A stretch of 12,555 bases of DNA from Firmicutes bacterium UBA6811 (lineage in GTDB: Bacteria; Bacillota; SHA-98; UBA4971), in assembly GCA_002452295.1 (NCBI GenBank), contig DKEX01000072.1:1-12555 (forward strand), given 5' to 3'. This document shows, in pieces, positions 1-6,320 of this stretch (its first letter is position 1; each line of letters starts with the position of its first letter). The translations under genes were made by a program, and so were the position numbers. The notes under the pieces are model-generated. The model searched no databases. It saw only the letters and a program-made list of their open reading frames with translations, and had not been told where the DNA came from.

Positions 1-141
1 TAACATTAACTGGTAAACCGATCACGGATGGTTTCAAAAGGACTGCGCGGGATGCAGTTCTAAGACTGACGGCTGTAAGTTCTTGAAGTGCCTGGACGGA
101 CGGAGCCTCTAACATTGTGGTGAACGTTTCGACAGCTGTGT

Positions 142-169
142 TTGTGATAGCGACAAGAAATGGTACAAT
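142..169 (+). promoter_or_regulatory. Candidate promoter for the left MNT-HEPN pair
   Basis: A TTGTGA box (142-147) and a TACAAT box (164-169) are separated by 16 bases and lie 50 bases before the ATG at 219. The -10 box matches the sigma-A consensus at five of six positions and the -35 at four of six. The -10 overlaps the first copy of the repeat described at 166-190, so a repressor bound there could block it. This is consensus reading only. Confidence 0.35.
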
Positions 170-190
170 ATGCATTGGCATAATATGCAT
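166..190 (+). repeat. Two 9-bp direct repeats with palindromic core, possible operator
   Basis: AATATGCAT occurs at 167-175 and again at 182-190, a 15-bp period, each copy containing the self-complementary ATGCAT. The first copy overlaps the candidate -10 box and the second lies between it and the ribosome binding site. Toxin-antitoxin operons are often autoregulated through paired sites in this position, so an operator is a reasonable inference. No binding protein is shown. Confidence 0.35.
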
Positions 191-218
191 AACGGTGAAT
201 GCCTCAGGGGGTGGGCGG

Positions 219-590
219 ATGGCCATTTCCGAGGTGGAGCGGAAAAGAATAAGGGCTTACTGGAAGGAGCGTCGTGAACGCGAGGAAGAAGGCGCGCGGC
301 GAAGTCGGCAGGAGGCCTGGGAAAAGGCGCGAATGGTGGCAGCCCGACTTAAAGAGGAATGGGGAGCGAAGCAAGTTCTTCTCTATGGTTCTTTGGCGCG
401 GGAGGGGGCCTTTGATCATCTTTCTGACATCGACCTCTTTGTGGTGGGCTTGCCAACAGGCCAGGATTATTGGCGAATGCTGGCGGAGTGCAGAGAACTG
501 GCGCGGCCATTTCCGGTGAGTATTGTCCCTGAGGAAGATGCCTTCCCATCGTTGCGGCAAAAGGTGTTACGGGAGGGAAAAGCGTTATGA
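219..590 (+). CDS. Minimal nucleotidyltransferase (MNT), antitoxin-type partner of a HEPN protein
   Basis: A 123-residue protein of the DNA polymerase beta-like minimal nucleotidyltransferase superfamily. The ATG at 219 is chosen because AGGGGG (206-211) lies 7 bases upstream and because the family fold begins after it; the frame stays open back to 117 but that part looks non-coding. Residues 1-45 are a highly charged Arg/Glu-rich helix. The nucleotide-binding motif is GS at 57-58, eleven residues, then D70-x-D72 (SDIDLFVVG). The C-terminus (about 98-123) matches the family's last strand and helix, ending LREGKAL. The third acidic residue expected in the VDLV-like strand is a serine here (PVSIV, 100-103), so catalysis may be weak or lost. 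In characterised pairs the MNT protein neutralises the HEPN toxin by AMPylation or binding. It overlaps the next gene by 4 bases. Confidence 0.85.
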   Translation: MAISEVERKRIRAYWKERREREEEGARRSRQEAWEKARMVAARLKEEWGAKQVLLYGSLAREGAFDHLSDIDLFVVGLPTGQDYWRMLAECRELARPFPVSIVPEEDAFPSLRQKVLREGKAL

Positions 591-1096
591 TCCCAGTTGA
601 CCTTCTAATTGTTGAACAAAGAATTAGGGAAGAGCTTCGGAATCTGGCCCGCCTTTACGAAAGCCTGGAGAAAAGAACGCTTCTCCAAGACTCGCGTCGG
701 CGGCGCCTTGAGCTGCAAGACGAATGGCTGGCAAGGGCGGTTGGCTCGGTTCTGCATGATTTCTACTCGGCAATCGAGAAAACTTTTCGAGTCATCGCGC
801 GAGACCTAGACGGTAGGGTTCCGAGTGGTTCTGAATGGCACAGTGAACTCTTGACGCAGATGGCAATCGCCATTCCAGGCACCCGTCCCGCAGTGATTTC
901 TGCAGAACTAGCTGGTAGCCTCAACGAGCTTTTGGGTTTTCGGCATGTCTTTCGAAATGTGTACGGCTTTCATCTGGCAGCCGAAAAAATAGATCTGCTC
1001 TTAGAGAAATTGCCGCAAATCTACAGGGAATATGAGCGGGAGATAAACGGGTTTCTCCAGACCATGCATAGTATCCTGGCAGGAACCGCCGAGTAG
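587..1096 (+). CDS. HepT-like HEPN protein, predicted ribonuclease toxin
   Basis: A 169-residue, mostly helical protein that I recognise as a HepT-like HEPN domain of the kind paired with MNT proteins. The start ATG overlaps the TGA of the MNT gene (ATGA, 587-590), so translation is coupled. Family landmarks: LHDFYSAIEKTF at 56-67, the RDLDGRVPSGSEWH segment at 72-85, and the HEPN active-site helix FRHVFRNVYGFHL at 118-130, which carries R119, H120, R123, N124 and H129. HEPN RNases use an R-x4-6-H motif; R123 to H129 fits with five residues between, but I cannot tell which histidine acts. Residues 137-160 resemble the usual C-terminal helix. The role inferred from the pair is cleavage or inhibition of RNA, held off by the MNT partner. 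GC is clearly below that of the aro operon, which suggests transfer. Confidence 0.8.
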   Translation: MIPVDLLIVEQRIREELRNLARLYESLEKRTLLQDSRRRRLELQDEWLARAVGSVLHDFYSAIEKTFRVIARDLDGRVPSGSEWHSELLTQMAIAIPGTRPAVISAELAGSLNELLGFRHVFRNVYGFHLAAEKIDLLLEKLPQIYREYEREINGFLQTMHSILAGTAE

Positions 1097-1256
1097 GAGA
1101 TAACTGGCGAGCAGTGGCGCGGCTGGTCATAGCGAACTGCCTGCTATGAGCGGAGATACATCGGTGAAGAGGTGGATTTGCATGCTCTGACCATGGCGTG
1201 GGCGAGAGGATCAAATGATACTCGGACCGATTGGTGGCCAATGAATGATTGGCTCG

Positions 1257-1367
1257 TTACGAGATGACCCGTGCGTCGACGGGGTCATCCATGTTCATAA
1301 GAAACTTGTAACCGAAGTATTAGGACTCGACGGGCGCCTTGTGCGCCTCGCAGACCTCAGCGATCTT
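1257..1367 (-). other. Possible decayed coding remnant between aroQ and the HEPN gene
   Basis: Read on the minus strand from 1367, 37 codons give protein-like text (KIAEVCEAHKAPVES, stop, YFGYKFLMNMDDPVDARVIS, stop) with mostly G or C in third positions in the first block. The frame overlaps the end of aroQ by 11 bases. No start codon or parent family is recognisable, so this may be an old downstream gene end or chance. The 260-bp gap 1097-1356 contains no intact gene; it also holds two hairpins, 1263-1289 (8-bp stem, 11-base loop) and 1333-1347 (5-bp stem), neither with a T-run. Confidence 0.2.
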
Positions 1368-1809
1368 CCTGCTTTGCTAGCGTGATCAGGGCCCGGAGCG
1401 CCAGGGCGTAACCGAGAGGGCCGAGGCCAGAGATCTGACCACGTGCCACAGGGGCGATCACCGAGTGTCGGCGGAACTCCTCGCGGCCGTAAATGTTCGA
1501 GAGATGGACTTCGATAGTGGGAAGCCCGCTGCCTGCGATGGCGTCGCGGATTGCGATGCTATAGTGGGTATACGCCCCGGGGTTGATGACGAGACCGTCG
1601 CAGCGGTCGGCGGCGTCCCATATGAAGCTCACGATCTCGCCCTCGTGGTTCGTCTGGTGGATCTCGACGGCTACGCCGAGGGCTCGCGCTTCCTGTTCGA
1701 TAAGGGCGTTGACATCGTGGAGCGTCTGGCGCCCGTAGATGGCCGGCTCCCGCGTGCCCAGCCGATCCAGGTTCGGGCCGTGGATCACCATGATGATTGC
1801 ACCTGTCAC
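1357..1809 (-). CDS. aroQ: 3-dehydroquinate dehydratase, type II
   Basis: Catalyses the third step of the shikimate pathway, anti-elimination of water from 3-dehydroquinate to give 3-dehydroshikimate, as a cytosolic (usually dodecameric) enzyme. The 150 residues match the family length. Landmarks: HGPNLDRLGTREPAIYG at 10-26 with catalytic Y25 and lid R20, HQTNHEG at 51-57, INPGAYTHYS at 75-84 with N76 and H82, and EVHLSNIYGREEFRRHS at 100-116. The start is GTG at 1809, with a GGGGGG tract 6 bases upstream; an in-frame ATG at 1791 is possible but has a poorer site. It is the last gene of the operon, separated from aroKB by 181 bases, the largest gap within the set, so it could also have its own promoter. 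Confidence 0.96.
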   Translation of the reverse strand: MTGAIIMVIHGPNLDRLGTREPAIYGRQTLHDVNALIEQEARALGVAVEIHQTNHEGEIVSFIWDAADRCDGLVINPGAYTHYSIAIRDAIAGSGLPTIEVHLSNIYGREEFRRHSVIAPVARGQISGLGPLGYALALRALITLAKQEDR

Positions 1810-1906
1810 GTTCTTCCCCCCAGTCTTTTGTGTGTTTCGTGCTCCATTCTCATTTCGGAGGTGCTCTGCACTGCCTCTGCCTGGTCGTGCCCGGTACCGC
1901 TGAAGG

Positions 1907-1931
1907 ACGAAAGCGCGTCAGACGCTTTCGT
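1907..1931 (-). other. Inverted repeat in the aroKB-aroQ gap
   Basis: ACGAAAGCG (1907-1915) and CGCTTTCGT (1923-1931) form a perfect 9-bp stem with a 7-base loop. No T-run follows on either strand, so a simple rho-independent terminator is unlikely. An mRNA processing or stability element between aroKB and aroQ is possible. Confidence 0.4.
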
Positions 1932-1990
1932 ATCGGGCTGTGTGCGGTGGCAACCATTTTGCCAGGTCGGGCGCAAAGGTGGCAGTGGGC

Positions 1991-4084
1991 TTACCACTTG
2001 CACGCTCGTCCTGATGATTTTGCCACCACCTCATTCATCAGAGCTTCTGCCGCCGGGCCGTCGCAGACGGAGCATTTTCCTATGGAGAGCGGCAGCACGA
2101 CCCGAAGCCCGCCCCCACGGGCTTTCTTGTCCAGGGCCATCGCAGCCAGGATGGATTCGCGGAGGGCGCCGTCGTCCGCATGTGGGACCGACGTCGGCAG
2201 CCCGAGCCCCGCGAGCAGGCGGATTACCCGGCCCGAGGTCTCCTCCTGCAGGTAGCCGAGGCGGGCGGATGCCCGACAGGCGGCGGCAAGGCCAATCGCC
2301 ACGGACTCTCCGTGGGTCCAGCGTCGAAACCCGCCGGCCCGCTCGATGGCGTGGCCCAGTGTGTGGCCGAGGTTGAGCAGCAGCCGGTCTCCTGCATCGC
2401 GCTCGTCCATGGCGACGATCCCGGCCTTAACCATGACCGCCGTGCGGATGATGTCCCGCAGCAGGGCGGGTTCCTGCTGGAGGGCCCGCGCAGCAGCGAA
2501 CCTGGCGGCGCGCGGACGCCGGAAGCTGGTGCTGCGGCACCCATCAGTCCCATGGGTGTCGGCGCCGCCCGCTACCCGGGCCACGTGCTCCAGGATTTCG
2601 AAGAGACCCGGGTCCCCGATGACCGCGGCCTTGACCACTTCCGCGAGCCCGCTCGTGAGATCACGCAAGGGCAACGTCCCCAGGGTGGCGATGTCTGCTA
2701 TCACGGCTACAGGCTGCCAGAACGTGCCCGCCAGGTTCTTGGCGGCCCGAAGGTTGATAGCGGTTTTCCCACCTACCGCGCTATCCACCATAGCCAGCAG
2801 CGTAGTGGGCACGTGGACCAGCCTCAAGCCGCGCATATATGTGGAAGCGAAGAACCCCGCCACGTCGCCGACGGTGCCGCCTCCAAGGGCGATCACCAGC
2901 AAGTCGCGGCGGGCACCGGAGGCTGCTGCAAGGTCGTACAGCCTCCCCAGGGCGGGAAGGCTTTTAGCTCGCTCGCCATTGGGGACCATGGCCCACACGA
3001 TACGTGCGTTTCGGCCGAGCCAGTTGCGGAGGCCCTCCTCGAGCGATGTCCCGAAGAGAGAGCGAAGGAGTGGGGCGGTGATCACGATGGTCGTGCCCGG
3101 CGGCGCTTCACCGTCGGGGCACGGGCGCTCGAACGCTGCTTCATATGTGTCGGAGCGCGAGAGCAGGCTGTGTCCCAAGAGATACGCGTAGACGGCAGAG
3201 CCTGCAGCGATGTCCAGCACACGGCCTTCGTGGCGATACGCGTGTGCGACGGCTGTGCTCTGGGGGAACGCCACTTCGCACCGAGCGACTTGGTGGGCGA
3301 CGCCAACTTCGCCAGCAGTATCGGCGATGTGCCACGTAGACTCCCGTACCGGCCCGGAGCCACCACCATCGAAGCGCAAAAACGCCGGGTGCGTTTCCAA
3401 CATGCTCATCCATCTCTGGCGTTGCCTGGCACGATCGATCAATGGAGATGAACCACCCGCGGTTATCGTAGGGTCTGCGACAATCGTAGGAGAACCGGGG
3501 GCAGCCGAAGTCTCCCCGCAGGCCCCTGCTTCATTCGCAAAGGGCTGTCGCGCCGCCGACCGAGCCACTTCCCGGGCGATCTCCTCGGGGCGCTTGCCGT
3601 CGGTGTCAATCGTGACGTGTGCCTGTCGATACCCGCGCTCGCGCATGCTCATGAGGGATCGCACTTGCTCAAGCTCGGCCCTTCCCTCCAGCACAGGCCT
3701 GGCGTGTATGCTCGCGGCTCCCTCGGCCTGGAGACGGGCGAGGACATTCTCTGGAGATGTGCGCAGCCACACCATAACGCCCGCGCGCTTCAGCGCGTTG
3801 ATGTTGCGCTGGTCCATGAGGGCTCCGCCACCCAGGGAGATGACAGTGTTATTGAGCCTCGAGGCCTGCCTTACCGCCCGGGCCTCCAGGCGCCTGAACC
3901 AGGTCTCCCCGCGTGTTCGGAAAATCTCGCTGATGACGGCGCCCGCCTCCGCTTCAATGAGGGCGTCGGTATCGAGAAACGCCATCCCGAGCATCGCAGC
4001 AAGGCATCTTCCGACGGAGGACTTGCCTGTCCCCATGAACCCCGCGAGCATGATGTTTGTGCCCGAGTTCCGGTCGTTCGCCAC
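1991..4084 (-). CDS. aroKB: Bifunctional shikimate kinase / 3-dehydroquinate synthase
   Basis: A 697-residue fusion. Residues 8-175 are shikimate kinase (ATP + shikimate to shikimate-3-phosphate): Walker A GFMGTGKSS 15-23, shikimate-binding DTD 38-40, FRR 63-65, GGGA 85-88, lid ARPVL 128-132 and RERGYRQAH 148-156. Residues about 176-285 are linker and unassigned sequence. Residues about 285-690 are 3-dehydroquinate synthase (DAHP to 3-dehydroquinate, NAD and zinc dependent): NGERAKSLP 369-377, IALGGGTVGDVAGFFASTYMRG 398-419, VPTTLLAMVDSAVGGKTAIN 425-444, and zinc ligands E482, H574 and H591 in GLAEVVK, LNLGHTLGH and WTHGES. A 30-35-residue low-complexity insertion lies near 503-535. The GTG start directly follows the aroC stop; an ATG at residue 12 is less likely. 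Such a fusion is known in Thermotoga. The two activities are steps 5 and 2 of the pathway. Confidence 0.95.
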   Translation of the reverse strand: MANDRNSGTNIMLAGFMGTGKSSVGRCLAAMLGMAFLDTDALIEAEAGAVISEIFRTRGETWFRRLEARAVRQASRLNNTVISLGGGALMDQRNINALKRAGVMVWLRTSPENVLARLQAEGAASIHARPVLEGRAELEQVRSLMSMRERGYRQAHVTIDTDGKRPEEIAREVARSAARQPFANEAGACGETSAAPGSPTIVADPTITAGGSSPLIDRARQRQRWMSMLETHPAFLRFDGGGSGPVRESTWHIADTAGEVGVAHQVARCEVAFPQSTAVAHAYRHEGRVLDIAAGSAVYAYLLGHSLLSRSDTYEAAFERPCPDGEAPPGTTIVITAPLLRSLFGTSLEEGLRNWLGRNARIVWAMVPNGERAKSLPALGRLYDLAAASGARRDLLVIALGGGTVGDVAGFFASTYMRGLRLVHVPTTLLAMVDSAVGGKTAINLRAAKNLAGTFWQPVAVIADIATLGTLPLRDLTSGLAEVVKAAVIGDPGLFEILEHVARVAGGADTHGTDGCRSTSFRRPRAARFAAARALQQEPALLRDIIRTAVMVKAGIVAMDERDAGDRLLLNLGHTLGHAIERAGGFRRWTHGESVAIGLAAACRASARLGYLQEETSGRVIRLLAGLGLPTSVPHADDGALRESILAAMALDKKARGGGLRVVLPLSIGKCSVCDGPAAEALMNEVVAKSSGRACKW

Positions 4085-5371
4085 TCACACTGACCCCCTG
4101 CACCTCTGGGCCACCTCGTCGAGATAGACCTTCAAGCGTGCCGCTATCTCTGCAACGCTATCGCCCCCGAACTTCGCAAGGAAGGCATCTGCCAGCACCA
4201 GGGCCACCATGGCTTCAGCAACCACCGCGCAGGCCGGGACGGCGCAGGTGTCGGCGCGCTCATAGTGAGCGACGCCCTCACGCCTCGTGCCCAGCTCAAC
4301 TGAGCGCAATGGCGCTTTCATCGTGTTTATCGGCTTCATCACCGCGCCGAGCCACAGCGGCATTCCGCTTGTCATCCCGCCTTCGAGGCCGCCTCCGTGG
4401 TTCGAAAGCCTTCTGATGCCTGTGAGGTCTGCAATTGGCGCAGAGGAAGTGGCACCTTCAGGTGACTTGGCCACCATCTGGTCTGCAGCGGCGCAGCCCA
4501 TGATCTCGGCCAGGCGAAAGCCATCGCCGATCTCCGCGCCCCTGACCCCCGGTATGCTCATGACTGCTTGAGCAAGCCTGCCGTCGAGGCGCAGATCCCA
4601 CTGAGTATAGGTGCCAAGGCCGGGTGGAAGCCCCCATGCGATGACCTGGAAAACTCCCCCGACGGTCTGCCCCAGCGATGCGGCTTCATCGATCCGCCGC
4701 ATCATTCTCCCGGCGGCTTCAGTATCGGCACATCGTACCAGGGACGATTCCACCGCGTCCAAAAACGCGGGGCCGGGTGGGCTAGTTAGTATGGAGTCTG
4801 GAAGAGGGGCCCATTCACCCCCGATGCAAAGCACGTGGGAGGCAATGGTGACGCCGAATTCCGCCAGAAGGCGCCTCGCAACTGCTCCGGCTGCTACCCT
4901 GGCCGTGGTTTCTCTCGCGCTTGCCCGTTCAAGGACATTTCTCATGTCATCGTGCCCGAACTTAAGCACTCCCGCCAGGTCGGCGTGCCCAGGCCTGGGC
5001 ATCGTGATGGGATCCCGCCTCGCGGTGCCGGTCAGGACGGTTGCTACCTGGCCAGCGGTTGGGCTGCATTGTTCGTCTGAGCCATCACCCCAGGGACTCA
5101 TCACGTCCATCCAGTTGGGGTAATCCAGATTCGGGATCTCAATTGCAATGGGTGAACCCAGGGTTAACCCGCCGCGAATGCCTGCTGTAACTCGCGCGCG
5201 GTCGTGCTCGATCTCCATGCGTCGCCCACGCCCGTACCCCTTTTGTCGCCGGGCGAGGTCGCGGTGGATGTCGTCGAGCGTGAGCCGGAGGCCCGCAGGG
5301 ACTCCGTCCAGTATCACGGTAAGTGCAGGACCGTGCGACTCACCAGCCGTCAGAAACCTGAGCGAACCCAA
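4085..5371 (-). CDS. aroC: Chorismate synthase
   Basis: Last step of the shikimate pathway: trans-elimination of phosphate from EPSP to chorismate, needing reduced FMN. With a TTG start at 5371 the protein has 428 residues, somewhat longer than usual (about 360-390), and begins MGSLRFLTAGESHG, as the family does. Signature regions: GESHG 10-14 with H13, RPGHADLAGVLKFGHDDMRN 126-145, ERASARETTARVAAG 148-162, SNHGGGLEGGMTSGMPL 323-339, and RADTCAVPA 372-380 with D374. The frame is open to a GTG at 5392, but GGGAGGTG lies 6 bases before the TTG, which makes the TTG preferable. The start is inside the 3' end of aroE (32-base overlap) and the stop abuts the aroKB start, so translation is coupled both ways. 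Confidence 0.95.
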   Translation of the reverse strand: MGSLRFLTAGESHGPALTVILDGVPAGLRLTLDDIHRDLARRQKGYGRGRRMEIEHDRARVTAGIRGGLTLGSPIAIEIPNLDYPNWMDVMSPWGDGSDEQCSPTAGQVATVLTGTARRDPITMPRPGHADLAGVLKFGHDDMRNVLERASARETTARVAAGAVARRLLAEFGVTIASHVLCIGGEWAPLPDSILTSPPGPAFLDAVESSLVRCADTEAAGRMMRRIDEAASLGQTVGGVFQVIAWGLPPGLGTYTQWDLRLDGRLAQAVMSIPGVRGAEIGDGFRLAEIMGCAAADQMVAKSPEGATSSAPIADLTGIRRLSNHGGGLEGGMTSGMPLWLGAVMKPINTMKAPLRSVELGTRREGVAHYERADTCAVPACAVVAEAMVALVLADAFLAKFGGDSVAEIAARLKVYLDEVAQRCRGSV

Positions 5372-6290
5372 GCTGGTCACCTCCCGGCACACCGTCCCGG
5401 GCTGCCGCGGACAGAAGTGCTGCTTGCATCACACCGACGGGCGCGCACCTGCCCGTCCACGCCTCGAAGGCTGGAACAGCCTGGTACAGCAGGACCTCAA
5501 GCCCGGACACAACCGGGAGCCCCAGAGCCTGCCCCTGCTGGAGGAACCCGGTCACGGCGGGCCTGTAAACCATGTCGCAGAACACACAATCGCGGGACAA
5601 GCGAAGCCTGCCGAGCGTTTCAACAGGGATCGGGCTTGCTCCTGGCTTGCGCGTCACAGGGGTTGCATTGACCACAACTCCGGCGCCCTCCATGACATCT
5701 GCCAGGAGACGCGCGTCCTCGTCCTCGTGAAACCACCGGTGTACGCTAGCCCTCAACTTGCCGGCGCCCCCAGCGGACATCGAGTTCACCAGGGCCGCGG
5801 CCCGGTCCAGGCTGCGGTTGAGCACGACGATCTCACAGGCTCCGGCCTGAACGAGACCAGCAGCGCAGCCTCTGGCTGCCCCGCCTGCTCCGAAAAACAC
5901 CACCTTGCGGCCCGTGGGCGTTGCCCCCTTCGCTGCGAGGGCCTGGAGTAGCCCACAGCCATCTGTATTGTCGCCGGTAAGGAGACCGTCTTTCTTAATG
6001 ATGGTGTTCACAGCTCTGGCAGCCTTAGCCCTGGGAGTGAGGGCATCCACCAGGGCCAGGACGTCCTCCTTGTGCGGCATCGTGACGTTTGCGCCGGCAA
6101 CGGAGGGCGACCCGAGTACAGCGCGGGCAACCGAAAGGCAGCCTGGAGGGATATCGAGAGGCAGGTACCGCCAGTTGAGCCCAACGGCGCGGAATCCCGC
6201 TTCGTGCACAACGGGAGAGAGGCTCGACCACGCGGGCCAGCCCAAGAGCACTACGACCTTCATCCTCGTTGCTTCTGCTTCCCTCAACAA
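5340..6290 (-). CDS. aroE: Shikimate dehydrogenase
   Basis: NADPH-dependent reduction of 3-dehydroshikimate to shikimate, fourth step of the pathway, cytosolic. The 316 residues slightly exceed the family norm (about 270-290). Substrate domain: GWPAWSSLSPVVHEAGF 17-33, GANVTMPHK 66-74 with catalytic K74, AVNTI 93-97, GDNTDGCG 106-113 with catalytic D110. Cofactor domain: GAGGAARG 134-141 and NRS 158-160, which fits NADP. C-terminal helices: DMVYRPAVTGFLQQ 239-252 and GLEVLLYQAVPAFEAWTG 263-280. The usual HS-x-SP motif reads SS-x-SP here. The start is TTG at 6290 with AAGGAGGG 6 bases upstream; an ATG at residue 10 has a poor site. It starts 30 bases after the aroA stop, and its last residues run about 20 beyond the conserved end, overlapping aroC. 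Confidence 0.95.
   Translation of the reverse strand: MLREAEATRMKVVVLLGWPAWSSLSPVVHEAGFRAVGLNWRYLPLDIPPGCLSVARAVLGSPSVAGANVTMPHKEDVLALVDALTPRAKAARAVNTIIKKDGLLTGDNTDGCGLLQALAAKGATPTGRKVVFFGAGGAARGCAAGLVQAGACEIVVLNRSLDRAAALVNSMSAGGAGKLRASVHRWFHEDEDARLLADVMEGAGVVVNATPVTRKPGASPIPVETLGRLRLSRDCVFCDMVYRPAVTGFLQQGQALGLPVVSGLEVLLYQAVPAFEAWTGRCAPVGVMQAALLSAAARDGVPGGDQLGFAQVSDGW
5378..5385 (-). promoter_or_regulatory. Ribosome binding site that decides the aroC start
   Basis: On the minus strand GGGAGGTG ends 6 bases before the TTG at 5371, close to ideal spacing. It lies inside the last codons of aroE. This favours the TTG over the upstream GTG at 5392, which would put the site inside the gene. Confidence 0.65.
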
Positions 6291-6296
6291 GGTTAA

Positions 6297-6304
6297 CCCT
6301 CCTT
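6297..6304 (-). promoter_or_regulatory. Ribosome binding site that decides the aroE start
   Basis: On the minus strand AAGGAGGG ends 6 bases before the TTG at 6290. The later in-frame ATG at 6263 has only a GAGG directly against it, so the TTG is the better start. Confidence 0.65.
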
Positions 6305-6320
6305 ACCGAGGTGCCCGGGG

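Noticed and set aside
1..141. Gene end or tRNA at the left edge
   Set aside because: No frame with protein character, no tRNA-like arms; only a 5-bp stem around 43-59.
117..218. Upstream extension of the left MNT gene from 117
   Set aside because: It would pass through the candidate promoter and repeats, and the first 34 residues do not resemble the family; the ATG at 219 has a strong site.
1263..1289. Hairpin as transcription terminator between the HEPN gene and aroQ
   Set aside because: The 8-bp stem is perfect, but the loop is 11 bases and no T-run follows on either strand.
2180..4127. Several long plus-strand frames opposite aroKB
   Set aside because: Antisense shadows of a gene with unambiguous kinase and synthase motifs; their translations are Arg/Pro/Ala-rich without domain features.
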